Assembly: GCA_034675505.1 (NCBI GenBank)
Contig: JAUCDD010000019.1
Span: 124,001-188,000, forward strand
DNA: 64,000 nucleotides
Direction of reading: 5' to 3'
Source: Melaminivora sp034675505
Lineage (GTDB): Bacteria; Pseudomonadota; Gammaproteobacteria; Burkholderiales; Burkholderiaceae_C
The notes under the pieces were generated by a model. That model ran no database searches, was not told the origin of the DNA, and saw nothing but the letters and a program-made list of their open reading frames with translations. Both the position numbers and the translations under genes were made by a program. Shown here in pieces: positions 8,485 to 18,455 of the stretch (its first letter is position 1; each line of letters begins with the position of its first letter).

Positions 8485-8898
8485 TCAGGGCGCGGGCGGC
8501 TCGAAGTCGAGCGAGGCGGAGTTCATGCAGTAGCGCAGGCCGTCCGGGCCCGGGCCGTCGGGGAAGACGTGGCCCAGGTGGGCGCCGCATTGTGCACAAA
8601 CGGTCTCGGTGCGCACCATGCCATGGCTGGTGTCCCGGATTTCGCGGATGGCGCCGGGCAGGGCCTGCGAGAAGCTGGGCCAGCCGCAGCCGGCGTCGAA
8701 CTTCGTTGCAGAGTCGAACAACCTGGCGCCGCAGCAGATGCAGTGGTAGCTGCCGTCCGCCCAGTGGCGCTCGTACTTGCCGGTGAAGGGGCGCTCGGTG
8801 GCCGCGCGGCGCGTGACGTCGAAGGCGCGCGGCTCGGCGCCCCGGCTGGCCAGGTGGGCCTGCCACTCGGGGTCGGACTTGTGGATGGGGTAGGTCAT
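8485..8898 (-). CDS. msrB: peptide-methionine (R)-S-oxide reductase MsrB
   Basis: Repairs methionine-R-sulfoxide in proteins. It has 137 residues, the standard length for a stand-alone MsrB. Two zinc-binding CxxC pairs are seen (CICC and CAQC), with GCGWPSF and the catalytic Cys124 in RYCMNSASLDF. The start at 8898 overlaps the selO stop (TCATGA on the plus strand), so translation is coupled to SelO. Confidence 0.97.
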   Translation of the reverse strand: MTYPIHKSDPEWQAHLASRGAEPRAFDVTRRAATERPFTGKYERHWADGSYHCICCGARLFDSATKFDAGCGWPSFSQALPGAIREIRDTSHGMVRTETVCAQCGAHLGHVFPDGPGPDGLRYCMNSASLDFEPPAP

Positions 8899-10376
8899 GA
8901 TGAGCAGCTGATGGAGATGCGGGAAGCCCATTCGGGCGGGAAGCCGGCGTATGCGTCAAGGCCCGGGTGCTCGTCAAATGGGCGCGCCAGCAGCGTCTGC
9001 AAGGTTTGGAGTTCATCGAAGCGGCCAAGTTTCGCCTCGGCGATGGCCTGCTCGGCCAGGTGGTTGCGCAGCACGTACTTCGGGTTGCTCTTGAGCATCA
9101 AATCGGCCGCCTGCCGGCCACCCGGGCCGGCATGTAGCTCTCTAAACGATAGCAACCAGGCGTCTGCCGCAGCGCGGTCGAGGAACAAGTCGCGCACCGG
9201 CCCGAAATCCTGCCCGGCCTGGGCGTGCGACAGGCGGCGCCAGAAGATGGTCCAGTCCACCTGCCCGGCGGCCAGCAGGGCCAGAACCTGCTGCACCAGC
9301 GCGGCGTCGCCCTCGCGCGGCCCGGCCAGCCCCAGCTTGGCGCGCATCAGCGCCAGGTAGGCTTCGGTGAACACCGCCTCGTAGCTGGCCAGCGCGTCCT
9401 GGGCGGCCTGCGCGTCGTCGATCAACGGCATCAAGGCCTGCGCCAGGCAGTGCAGGTTCCACCAGGCCACGGAGGGCTGGCGGTCGAAGGCGTAGCGGCC
9501 GCGCGTGTCGCTGTGGTTGCAGATGTGGCCTGGATCGAAGCCGTCCAGGAACTGGAACGGGCCGTAGTCCAGCGTCAGGCCGGTGATACCCATGTTGTCG
9601 GTGTTCATGACGCCATGGCAAAAGCCCACGGCCTGCCAGTGCGCGATCAGGCGCGCGGTGCGCTCGCTCACCGCCTGCAGCAAGGCCGCGTAGGTGGCCC
9701 GCCCCGACGGGTCGGCCGGGCGGCGGCACTCGGGGTAGTGGCGCCCGATCACGTAGTCGGCCAGCTGGCGCAGCTCGGCCACCTGGCGGCGCGCGGCGAA
9801 GTGCTCGAAATGGCCAAAGCGGATGAAGCTCTCGGCCACGCGCGCCACCACCGCCGCCGTCTCGACCTCCTCGCGCTGCACCGGCGCGGGCGAGCCGGTG
9901 ACGCACAGCGCGCGCGTACTGGGCACGCCCAGCGCGTGCATGGCCTCGCTGCACAGGAACTCGCGGATCGATGAGCGCAGCACCGCCCGGCCGTCGCCCA
10001 TGCGCGAGTAGGGCGTGCGCCCGCTGCCCTTGAGCTGCAGCTCCAGCCCCTGCACCTGGCCCAGCAGCAGCGCGCGCCCGTCGCCCAGCTGGCCGGCCCA
10101 GACGCCGAACTGGTGCCCGCTGTAGACGCTGGCCACCGGCTGGCTGCCGGGCAGCAGGGCGTTGCCGCTGAAGGCTGCCAGCAGGTCGGGCGCGTGCTGC
10201 CAGCCCATGGGCAGGCCCAGCAGCTCACCCGCGGCGGCGCTCGTGCCCACCCAGTACGGCGAGGGCAGGGGCGTGGGCGGCACCGGGCTGGCAAAAGCCG
10301 GGCCCAGCTGGCTGAAGCCGGCTTGCCAGCGGGGCTGCCAGGGGGCGGGGGCGTGTCGGTCGTCGGCGCAGGTCAT
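8895..10376 (-). CDS. selO: protein adenylyltransferase SelO (YdiU family)
   Basis: Pseudokinase-fold enzyme that AMPylates proteins under redox control; 493 residues, normal length. Visible motifs: YSGHQFGVWAGQLGDGRA, ELQLKGSGRTPYSRMGDGRA (ATP binding in flipped orientation), HGVMNTDNMGITGLTLDYGP (metal and catalytic region). The C-terminus is SCSS, as in E. coli YdiU, not selenocysteine. The long upstream extension of the frame (to 10634) overlaps the divergent ligase gene and was rejected; the start is set at 10376. First gene of the selO-msrB-yciB-bolA-parvulin group. Confidence 0.95.
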   Translation of the reverse strand: MTCADDRHAPAPWQPRWQAGFSQLGPAFASPVPPTPLPSPYWVGTSAAAGELLGLPMGWQHAPDLLAAFSGNALLPGSQPVASVYSGHQFGVWAGQLGDGRALLLGQVQGLELQLKGSGRTPYSRMGDGRAVLRSSIREFLCSEAMHALGVPSTRALCVTGSPAPVQREEVETAAVVARVAESFIRFGHFEHFAARRQVAELRQLADYVIGRHYPECRRPADPSGRATYAALLQAVSERTARLIAHWQAVGFCHGVMNTDNMGITGLTLDYGPFQFLDGFDPGHICNHSDTRGRYAFDRQPSVAWWNLHCLAQALMPLIDDAQAAQDALASYEAVFTEAYLALMRAKLGLAGPREGDAALVQQVLALLAAGQVDWTIFWRRLSHAQAGQDFGPVRDLFLDRAAADAWLLSFRELHAGPGGRQAADLMLKSNPKYVLRNHLAEQAIAEAKLGRFDELQTLQTLLARPFDEHPGLDAYAGFPPEWASRISISCSS

Positions 10377-10524
10377 GGCGCCATTGTCGGCCGCGCGTGT
10401 CCCCGGCGTGCCAGAGAAGGCCGCGGGGCCCGGGGTTTTCCCGATGGCTGCGCAGCAGCGGCGCTGTCGATCGCCGCTAACATCCTGCGGTTGTTTTTTT
10501 CCCCATTTCACAAGGAGATTCCCC

Positions 10525-12162
<1,638 letters not shown>

Positions 12163-12221
12163 GGCCCGCGCCCCTGGCGGCAGTCACCTGGGCGATAGCC
12201 GCTAGGGGCAATCCCTGAACG

Positions 12222-12239
12222 AGGGCCGCAGGCGGCCCT
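12222..12239 (+). terminator. GC-rich hairpin after the ligase gene
   Basis: Perfect eight-base stem AGGGCCGC / GCGGCCCT with a two-base loop, but no T-run follows. Weak terminator or leader structure. Confidence 0.3.
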
Positions 12240-12289
12240 GTACGCTCGCCGGTCTGCAGGAAACGCCCATCCCCAAGGAGACGAAAGAC

Positions 12290-13525
12290 ATGAAATTCAC
12301 CATCAAAATGGTAGCGGCCGGCACTTTGCTGGCCTGTGCTGGCGGCGCCTTTGCCCAAAAGGGCGAGACGGTGAAGATCGCCTGGCTGGACCCCCTGTCG
12401 GGCCTGATGGCGGCGGTGGGCACCAACCAGCTCAAGGGCTGGCAGTTCCTGTCCGAGGAGTTCAACAAGAAGAACGCCTCGGGCGTGAAGTTCGAGATCA
12501 TCGGCATCGACAACAAGCTGTCGCCGCAGGAGACCACCAGCGCCCTGCGCTCGGCCATCGACCAGGGTGCGCGCTACATCGTGCAGGGCAACGGCTCCGG
12601 CCCCGCGCTGGCCATCATGGACGCGCTGGACAAGTACAACGCCCGCAACCCCGGCAAGGAGGTGGTGTACCTGAACTACGCCGCCGTGGATCCCGACCTG
12701 ACCAACAGCAAGTGCAGCTACTGGCACTTCCGGCTGGACGCCGACACCTCCATGAAGATGGAGGCGCTGACCACCTTCATGAAGGACCACGCCGAGATCA
12801 AGAAGGTCTACCTGATCAACCAGAACTACTCGCACGGCCAGCAGGTGTCCAAGTACGCCAAGGACATGCTCAAGAGGAAGCGCCCGGACGTGGAGATCGT
12901 GGGCGACGACTTCGCCCCGCTGGCGCAGGTGCGCGACTTCTCCCCCTACATCGCCAAGATCAAGCAGTCCGGCGCGGACACGGTGATCACCGGCAACTGG
13001 GGCTCGGACCTGGCGCTGCTCATCAAGGCGGCCAACGACGCGGGGCTGAACAACGTCAACTTCTACACCTACTACGGCGGCGTGACGGGCAGCCCCACCG
13101 CCATGGGCGCGGGCGCCGCCGGGCGGGTGTACATGGTGTCCTACGGCCATCCCAACCTGCCCGGCAGCATTGCGCAGCCGGTGGCGCAGTACAAGAAGAA
13201 GTTCAACGACGACCTGTACACGCTGGCCATCTACAGCGGCTTCGCGATGCTGGACACGGCCTTCGCCAAGGCCAAGTCCACCGAGCCGGCCAAGGTGGCA
13301 CCGGTGCTGGAGGGCCTGAAGTTCAACAGCTTCAACGGCGAGGTCGAGATGCGCAAGACCGACCACCAGCTGCAGCAGGGCCTGTTCATCACGCGCTGGG
13401 AAAAGGCCGGCGGCAAGTACCCCAACGACGCCGAGAACACCGGCTACACCTTCGTGCCCGTGAAGTACTACGAGCCCTACGTGGCCAGCACGCCCACGTC
13501 GTGCCAGATGAAGCGCCCTTCCTGA
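12290..13525 (+). CDS. LIV-type ABC transporter substrate-binding protein (system 1)
   Basis: Periplasmic binding protein of the LivJ/LivK fold, 411 residues. The signal peptide spans residues 1-23 (MKFTIKMVAAGTLLACAGGAFAQ). The first strand KIAWLDPLSGLMAAVGTNQ and GSGPALAIMDA (substrate edge) are typical of type I binding proteins. RBS AAGGAG lies upstream of ATG 12290. It heads a five-gene transporter operon and is separated from the permease genes by a terminator, which usually lets the binding protein be made in excess. The ligand is unknown; proximity to the acyl-CoA ligase suggests an organic acid. Confidence 0.9.
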   Translation: MKFTIKMVAAGTLLACAGGAFAQKGETVKIAWLDPLSGLMAAVGTNQLKGWQFLSEEFNKKNASGVKFEIIGIDNKLSPQETTSALRSAIDQGARYIVQGNGSGPALAIMDALDKYNARNPGKEVVYLNYAAVDPDLTNSKCSYWHFRLDADTSMKMEALTTFMKDHAEIKKVYLINQNYSHGQQVSKYAKDMLKRKRPDVEIVGDDFAPLAQVRDFSPYIAKIKQSGADTVITGNWGSDLALLIKAANDAGLNNVNFYTYYGGVTGSPTAMGAGAAGRVYMVSYGHPNLPGSIAQPVAQYKKKFNDDLYTLAIYSGFAMLDTAFAKAKSTEPAKVAPVLEGLKFNSFNGEVEMRKTDHQLQQGLFITRWEKAGGKYPNDAENTGYTFVPVKYYEPYVASTPTSCQMKRPS

Positions 13526-13546
13526 GCGCACCTGCCTTTTGTGTGG

Positions 13547-13573
13547 AGCCCGGGCGTGCTCGGGCTTTTTTTT
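13547..13573 (+). terminator. intrinsic terminator between binding protein and permease genes
   Basis: Stem AGCCCG / CGGGCT with an eight-base loop and an eight-T run (13566-13573). It probably allows partial read-through so that the binding protein exceeds the membrane parts. Confidence 0.85.
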
Positions 13574-13610
13574 CACCCGCGTCATGGACTTCCCTGCCTG
13601 GGCGTAACTG

Positions 13611-14564
13611 ATGAATCTCGAATTTTTCGTGATCTCCCTGCTCAACGGTGTCAGCTACGGGCTGCTGCTGTTCATGCTGAGCTCGGGGCTGACGCTGATC
13701 TTCAGCATGATGGGCGTGCTCAACTTCGCCCACACCAGCTTCTACATGCTGGGGGCCTACTTCGCCTACACGCTGTCGGGCGTGGTGGGGTTCTGGCCGG
13801 CCCTCGTCGTGGCGCCGCTGCTGGTGGGCGCCCTGGGCGCGGCGTTCGAGCGCTACAGCCTGCGGCGCGTGCACAAGTTCGGCCACGTGCCTGAACTGCT
13901 GGTGACCTTCGGCCTGTCCTACCTGATCCTGGAGGTGGTGCAGCTGGTCTGGGGGCGTTCCACCGTGCCCTACGGCCTGCCGCCTGCCCTGCAGGGCCCG
14001 CTGTTCACGCTGTACGGCACGCAATTCCCGAAGTCGCGCTCGTTCATCATGCTGGTGGCGCTGCTCATGCTGCTGTCCGTGTGGCTTTTGCTGACGCGCA
14101 CGCGCATCGGCCTGGTGATCCAGGCGGCTCTCAAGCACCCGCACATGGTCGAGGCGCTGGGGCACAACGTGCCGCGCGTGTTCATGCTGGTGTTTGGCGG
14201 CGGCTGCGCACTGGCCGGCCTGGCCGGCGTCATCGGCGGCAACACCTACATCACCGAGCCGGCCATGGCCGCCTCGGTCGGCTCCATCATCTTCGTGGTG
14301 GTGGTGGTGGGCGGCATGGGCTCGCTAGCCGGCGCCTTCCTGGCCTCGCTCATCATCGGCATCGTGCAGACCTTTGCCGTGGCGCTGGACTGGTCGGCCG
14401 CCAGCGCGCTGGCCCGCCTGGGCGTGCAGGTGGGCGAGCAGACCTTCGGCTGGCCGCTGCTCAAGCTCACCGTGTCGCAGGTCGCGCCCATCCTGCCCTA
14501 CCTGTTCCTCGTGCTGATGCTGATCGTTCGCCCGCGCGGTCTGCTGGGCACGCGGGAGGACTGA
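13611..14564 (+). CDS. LIV-type ABC transporter permease, LivH-like (system 1)
   Basis: Inner-membrane permease of 317 residues with about eight helices. It starts NLEFFVISLLNGVSYGLLLF and contains the LivH signature GLTLIFSMMGVLNFAHTSFYMLGAY. The coupling segment EALGHNVPRVFML and VVVVGGMGSLAGAFLASLIIG are present. Start ATG 13611; the next gene begins three bases after the stop. Confidence 0.93.
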   Translation: MNLEFFVISLLNGVSYGLLLFMLSSGLTLIFSMMGVLNFAHTSFYMLGAYFAYTLSGVVGFWPALVVAPLLVGALGAAFERYSLRRVHKFGHVPELLVTFGLSYLILEVVQLVWGRSTVPYGLPPALQGPLFTLYGTQFPKSRSFIMLVALLMLLSVWLLLTRTRIGLVIQAALKHPHMVEALGHNVPRVFMLVFGGGCALAGLAGVIGGNTYITEPAMAASVGSIIFVVVVVGGMGSLAGAFLASLIIGIVQTFAVALDWSAASALARLGVQVGEQTFGWPLLKLTVSQVAPILPYLFLVLMLIVRPRGLLGTRED

Positions 14565-14567
14565 CGA

Positions 14568-15902
14568 ATGCCCATTCCCTCGCAAGTCTCCACCATCCCG
14601 CCTGCGGCTGCGCGGCTGGCCCGGCCGCAGCCGCTGGGCGGCGGGCGCATCCTGGTGTGGTCGCTGTTCGCGCTGGCGCTGGCCGCCGCGCCGCACATCT
14701 TCACCAGCAGCCTGGCGCTGACCATGCTCTCGCAGATCGGCTACCTGATCGTCATCTGCCTGTCCTACAACATCCTGCTGGGGCAGGGCGGCATGCTCAG
14801 CTTCGGCCACGCCGTCTATACCGGCCTGGGCTCCTTCATCACCATCCACGCCATGAACATGGCCGGGCGCGGCGAGCTGCCCATACCGCTGGTGCTGATG
14901 CCCATCGTGGGCGGCCTCGCGGGGGCGTTCTTCGCGCTGCTGCTGGGCTTCGTCACCACCAAGAAGTCGGGCACCACGTTCGCCATGATCACGCTGGGGC
15001 TGGGCGAGCTGGTGGCCGCCATGGCGCTGATGTTCCCGGAGTTCTTCGGCGGCGAGGGCGGCATCACCACCGACCGGGTCTATGGCAAGGGCTTCATGGG
15101 CATCACCTTCGGGCCGGCCATCCAGGTGTACTACCTGATCGCGGCCTATTGCTTCCTTTGCACGGCGGCCATGTTCGCCTTCACCGGCACGCCCCTGGGC
15201 CGCATCCTGAACGCCGTGCGCGACAACCCCGAGCGGGTCGAGTTCATTGGCTACAACACGCAGCGCGTGCGCTGGTTCGCCTTCATCATCGCCGGCTTCT
15301 TCGCCGGCGTGGGCGGGGCGCTGGCGGCCATCAACTTCGAGATCGTCACCGGCGCGGACAGCGTGAGCACCATCCGCTCGGGCGGCTACCTGCTGTTCAC
15401 CTTCCTGGGCGGGGCGGGCTTCTTCTTCGGGCCCATCATCGGCGCGGTGCTGCTGGTGTTCGCCTCGGTGCTGCTGTCCGAGCTGTCCAGCGCCTGGCTG
15501 CTCTACCTGGGCCTGGTGTTCCTGCTGATGGTCATGTACGCGCCGGGCGGCGTGGCCAGCCTGGTCATGATGAACCTGCGCGTGGCGCGCCACGGCCTGT
15601 GGCGCCCGCTGGCGCTGCCGTACCTGGCGCTGCTGGCCGCTGGCCTGGTGGCGCTGCTGGGCGCCGCCGCGATGGTGGAGATGACCTACCACCTGCAGCT
15701 GAACACCGCGATGGGCAGCGAGCTGCCCTTCATGGGGCTGCGGCTGGATGCGCGCAGCGCCGCGAGCTGGGCGGGCGCCGGGGCCCTGCTGGCCGTGGGC
15801 CTGGCGGGGCTGGAGGCCGGCCGGCGTGTCTTCGCGCGGCGCTGGGGCTCCATCCAGGAGCAGATCGAACAACAACCAAGCCAACGCACGGAGGCCGCTT
15901 GA
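14568..15902 (+). CDS. LIV-type ABC transporter permease, LivM-like (system 1), C-terminally extended
   Basis: Permease of 444 residues, about 100 longer than common LivM proteins. The core (residues about 25-330) has SYNILLGQGGMLSFGHAVY and GGYLLFTFLGGAGFFFGPIIG. The extra C-terminal part (about 340-435) adds two or three hydrophobic helices separated by polar loops and ends in a charged tail. The stop overlaps the next start (TGATG at 15900-15904). Confidence 0.92.
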   Translation: MPIPSQVSTIPPAAARLARPQPLGGGRILVWSLFALALAAAPHIFTSSLALTMLSQIGYLIVICLSYNILLGQGGMLSFGHAVYTGLGSFITIHAMNMAGRGELPIPLVLMPIVGGLAGAFFALLLGFVTTKKSGTTFAMITLGLGELVAAMALMFPEFFGGEGGITTDRVYGKGFMGITFGPAIQVYYLIAAYCFLCTAAMFAFTGTPLGRILNAVRDNPERVEFIGYNTQRVRWFAFIIAGFFAGVGGALAAINFEIVTGADSVSTIRSGGYLLFTFLGGAGFFFGPIIGAVLLVFASVLLSELSSAWLLYLGLVFLLMVMYAPGGVASLVMMNLRVARHGLWRPLALPYLALLAAGLVALLGAAAMVEMTYHLQLNTAMGSELPFMGLRLDARSAASWAGAGALLAVGLAGLEAGRRVFARRWGSIQEQIEQQPSQRTEAA

Positions 15903-16693
15903 TGGCCGGGCAGGACACACAGGCGGTGAACGCCCTGGAGCTGCGCGAGCTGCGCAAGAGCTTTGGACGCACCGAGATCATCCGCGGCGCCAGCCTGGCC
16001 GTGCGGCCGGGCGAGCGCGTGGCCATCATCGGCCCCAACGGCGCGGGCAAGTCCACGCTGTTCAACCTGATCAGCGGGCGCTTTGCGCCCACCAGCGGCG
16101 AGGTGCTGCTGCACGGCGCGCGCATCGACGGCCGCGCGCCCTTCGAGATCAACCGCATGGGGCTGTCGCGCAGCTTCCAGATCACCAACATCTTCCCGCG
16201 CCTGTCGGTGTTCGAGAACCTGCGCGCCAGCGTGCTGTGGAGCCTGGGCTACCGCTATGCGTTCTGGCGCTTCCTGTCGCGCCTGCACGATGCCAATGAC
16301 CGCGCGGCGCAGCTCATGGAGCAGATCCGCCTGGCGGACAAGCGCGACGTGCTGGCCATGAACCTGACCTACGCCGAGCAGCGCGCGCTGGAGATCGGCA
16401 TCACCATCGGCGGCGGCGCCAGCGTGATCCTGCTGGACGAGCCCACCGCCGGCATGAGCACCAGCGAGACGGCGCGCTTCATCGCCCTGATCCGCGAGGT
16501 GACCGAGGGCCGCACGCTGCTCACCGTGGAGCACGACATGGGCGTGGTCTTCGGCCTGGCCGACCGCATCGCGGTGGTGGTCTATGGCGAGGTGATCGCC
16601 TTCGACACGCCCGAGCGCGTGCGCGCCAACCCGCGCGTGCAGGAGGCCTACCTGGGCTCGGTCATCGCCGCCCAGCAGGCAGGGGGACATTGA
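15902..16693 (+). CDS. LIV-type ABC transporter ATP-binding protein, LivG-like (system 1)
   Basis: ATPase of 263 residues. Normal Walker A GPNGAGKSTLFN, SRSFQITNIFPRLSVFENL (LivG Q-loop block), Walker B VILLDEPTAGMS, H-loop TVEHDMGVVF. The signature region is unusual: LTYAEQRALEIGITIGGGAS in place of LSxGxQR, though this form occurs in related LivG proteins. The start ATG 15902 overlaps the preceding stop. Confidence 0.93.
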   Translation: MAGQDTQAVNALELRELRKSFGRTEIIRGASLAVRPGERVAIIGPNGAGKSTLFNLISGRFAPTSGEVLLHGARIDGRAPFEINRMGLSRSFQITNIFPRLSVFENLRASVLWSLGYRYAFWRFLSRLHDANDRAAQLMEQIRLADKRDVLAMNLTYAEQRALEIGITIGGGASVILLDEPTAGMSTSETARFIALIREVTEGRTLLTVEHDMGVVFGLADRIAVVVYGEVIAFDTPERVRANPRVQEAYLGSVIAAQQAGGH

Positions 16694-17389
16694 ATGCTGA
16701 CCGTACAAGACCTGCACGCCTACTATGGCAAGAGCCACGTGCTGCACGGCGTGAACTTCGACGTGCGCCCAGGCGAGATCGTGGCGCTGCTGGGGCGCAA
16801 CGGCTCGGGCCGCTCCACCGCCGCCAAGGCCGTGATGGGCCTGGTCCACTGGGAGGGGCGCATCGGCTGGAAGGGCACGCCGCTGGCAGGCAGGAAGGCC
16901 TACGAGATCGCCCACCTGGGCCTGGGCTACGTGCCCGAGAGCCGCGACGTTTTCCCCAACCTCACGGTGCACCAGAACCTGCTGCTGGGCCAAAAGGGCA
17001 GGGGCCGGGGCAGCCGCTGGACGGAAGACGACATGTACGCCATGTTCCCGCGCCTGGGCGAGCGGCGCAACGTCGAGGCGGGCGTGATGTCGGGGGGCGA
17101 GCAGCAGATGCTCACCCTGTGCCGCACGCTGATGGGCGACCCCGACCTCATCATCATCGACGAGCCCACGGAAGGCCTGGCGCCCAAGATCGTCGAGCTG
17201 GTGGGCGAGTACCTCACCCGGCTCAAGGACCGGGGCATCTCGGTGCTGCTGATCGAGCAAAAACTCACCATCGCCATGACGATCTCCGACCGCGCGCTGG
17301 TCATGGGGCACGGCAGCATCGTGTTCTCCGGCACGCCCGACGAGCTGCGCGCCAACGCGGCGGTGCGCAAGGAGTGGCTGGAGGTGTGA
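16694..17389 (+). CDS. LIV-type ABC transporter ATP-binding protein, LivF-like (system 1), Arg in Walker A
   Basis: ATPase of 231 residues, directly abutting the LivG stop. It has the LivF layout: AYYGKSHVLHGVNFDVRPGE, GYVPESRDVFPNLTVHQNL, MSGGEQQMLTLCRTLMG, IIIDEPTEGLAP, LLIEQKLT. The Walker A reads GRNGSGRSTAAK: the nucleotide-binding lysine of GxxGxGK[ST] is arginine. The same change occurs in the LivF-like protein at 56831, while the LivF at 36216 keeps lysine. Confidence 0.92.
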   Translation: MLTVQDLHAYYGKSHVLHGVNFDVRPGEIVALLGRNGSGRSTAAKAVMGLVHWEGRIGWKGTPLAGRKAYEIAHLGLGYVPESRDVFPNLTVHQNLLLGQKGRGRGSRWTEDDMYAMFPRLGERRNVEAGVMSGGEQQMLTLCRTLMGDPDLIIIDEPTEGLAPKIVELVGEYLTRLKDRGISVLLIEQKLTIAMTISDRALVMGHGSIVFSGTPDELRANAAVRKEWLEV

Positions 17390-17441
17390 CTGTGGCCATG
17401 GCGCCCTCTCCCGCGTGCGGGGGCGGGGCTGCGGCCGCGGC

Positions 17442-18347
17442 TCAGGCGAAGCCGCCCGGCTGCCGCAGGCGCGTTTGCAAGAACTCCAGGAATTCCTGCG
17501 CCGCCGGCGTCAGCGCGCGCCCGCGGCGCGTGAAGATCCAGAAGGCGCGCTCGACCACCGGGTCGCCGATGGGCCGCATCACCAGTCCGTACTGCTCCAC
17601 CAGCGTGCGTGCATAGGGCATGCACAGGGTCAGGCCCAGGCCGGCGCGCACCAGGGCCAGGGCGGTGGTCATGAAGGTGACCTGCGTGAAGGCGTCCTTG
17701 TGCAGGTCGCGCGCGGCCTCGCCCACGTCGCTGACCAGCAGCTCGGTGAACTGCCCCTGCAGCGTGATCAAGGGCTGGCCGCTCAGGTCGTCCCAGTGCA
17801 GGCGGCGGCGCCTTGCCAGGGGGTGGGCCGGCGGCATGACGGCCAGGAACGGCAGGGTGAACAGCGGCTTGGCATCGATGTCGGAATTGGCGTCGCGCTC
17901 CGGCCCCAGGCCTATGTCCACCTCGCCGGAGAACACGCGCGCCATCACGCTCTCGACGGCACAGTCCACCAGCCGCAAATGCACGTTCGGGTGCTGCACA
18001 TGAAAGCCCGCCATCACCTCGGGCAGCAGCGTGCAGGCCAGCAGCTGCGGCACCGCCACGCGCACGCTGCCGCGCTGCAGCGCCTTCAGGTTGCCCACCT
18101 CGCTGATCACGCCTTCCAGGTCGTGCAGGATCTTCTCGACCTGCGGGTACAGCTCGCGCCCGGTCTCGGACAGGCGCAGGCGGCGCGTGCTGCGGTCGAA
18201 CAGCCGCAGGCCCAGTTGCTGCTCCAGCTCCTTGATGAGCGAGCTGAGCGCCGACTGGGTGATGAACAGCCGCTCGGCCGCCAGCGTGAAGCTGCCGGTG
18301 TCGGCCACGGCGACGAAGGCGCTGAGCTGGCGCAGGGTGACATTCAT
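17442..18347 (-). CDS. LysR-family transcriptional regulator
   Basis: Protein of 301 residues: N-terminal winged helix-turn-helix (MNVTLRQLSAFVAVADTGSF, ITQSALSSLIKELEQQLGLRLFDR) and an effector domain (about 90-295). It is divergent from the metallo-beta-lactamase-fold gene of the aromatic cluster, the usual arrangement for a LysR activator of a catabolic operon. It may equally relate to the convergent transporter operon, whose last gene ends 53 bases away. The effector is unknown. Confidence 0.93.
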   Translation of the reverse strand: MNVTLRQLSAFVAVADTGSFTLAAERLFITQSALSSLIKELEQQLGLRLFDRSTRRLRLSETGRELYPQVEKILHDLEGVISEVGNLKALQRGSVRVAVPQLLACTLLPEVMAGFHVQHPNVHLRLVDCAVESVMARVFSGEVDIGLGPERDANSDIDAKPLFTLPFLAVMPPAHPLARRRRLHWDDLSGQPLITLQGQFTELLVSDVGEAARDLHKDAFTQVTFMTTALALVRAGLGLTLCMPYARTLVEQYGLVMRPIGDPVVERAFWIFTRRGRALTPAAQEFLEFLQTRLRQPGGFA

Positions 18348-18455
18348 GGGCTGATTTTATAAATCAATCATTAAAAAACGTTTGTCTGATAAATGGATTC
18401 GTCCTTTAATCCGACCCAGCAGTCGTATTTGCGTACCCACCACAGGAGCAGCGCC
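18348..18455. promoter_or_regulatory. divergent promoter region with candidate LysR operator
   Basis: AT-rich in an otherwise very GC-rich sequence. A 15-base palindrome TGATTT-TAT-AAATCA (18352-18366) lies just upstream of the LysR start, suited to autoregulation and to control of the divergent cluster. A good ribosome binding site AGGAG (18444-18448) precedes GTG 18456. Confidence 0.5.

Noticed and set aside
9142..9165. Another ATAGC-type repeat inside selO (TAGCTCTCTAAACGATAGC)
   Set aside because: The selO frame reads through it without disruption and it lacks the central inverted repeat, so chance resemblance is likely.
14081..16693. An apparent 870-residue protein joining an unknown N-terminus to the LivG ATPase
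   Set aside because: The first part is the out-of-frame shadow of the two permease genes; the ATPase has its own start at 15902 overlapping the LivM stop.
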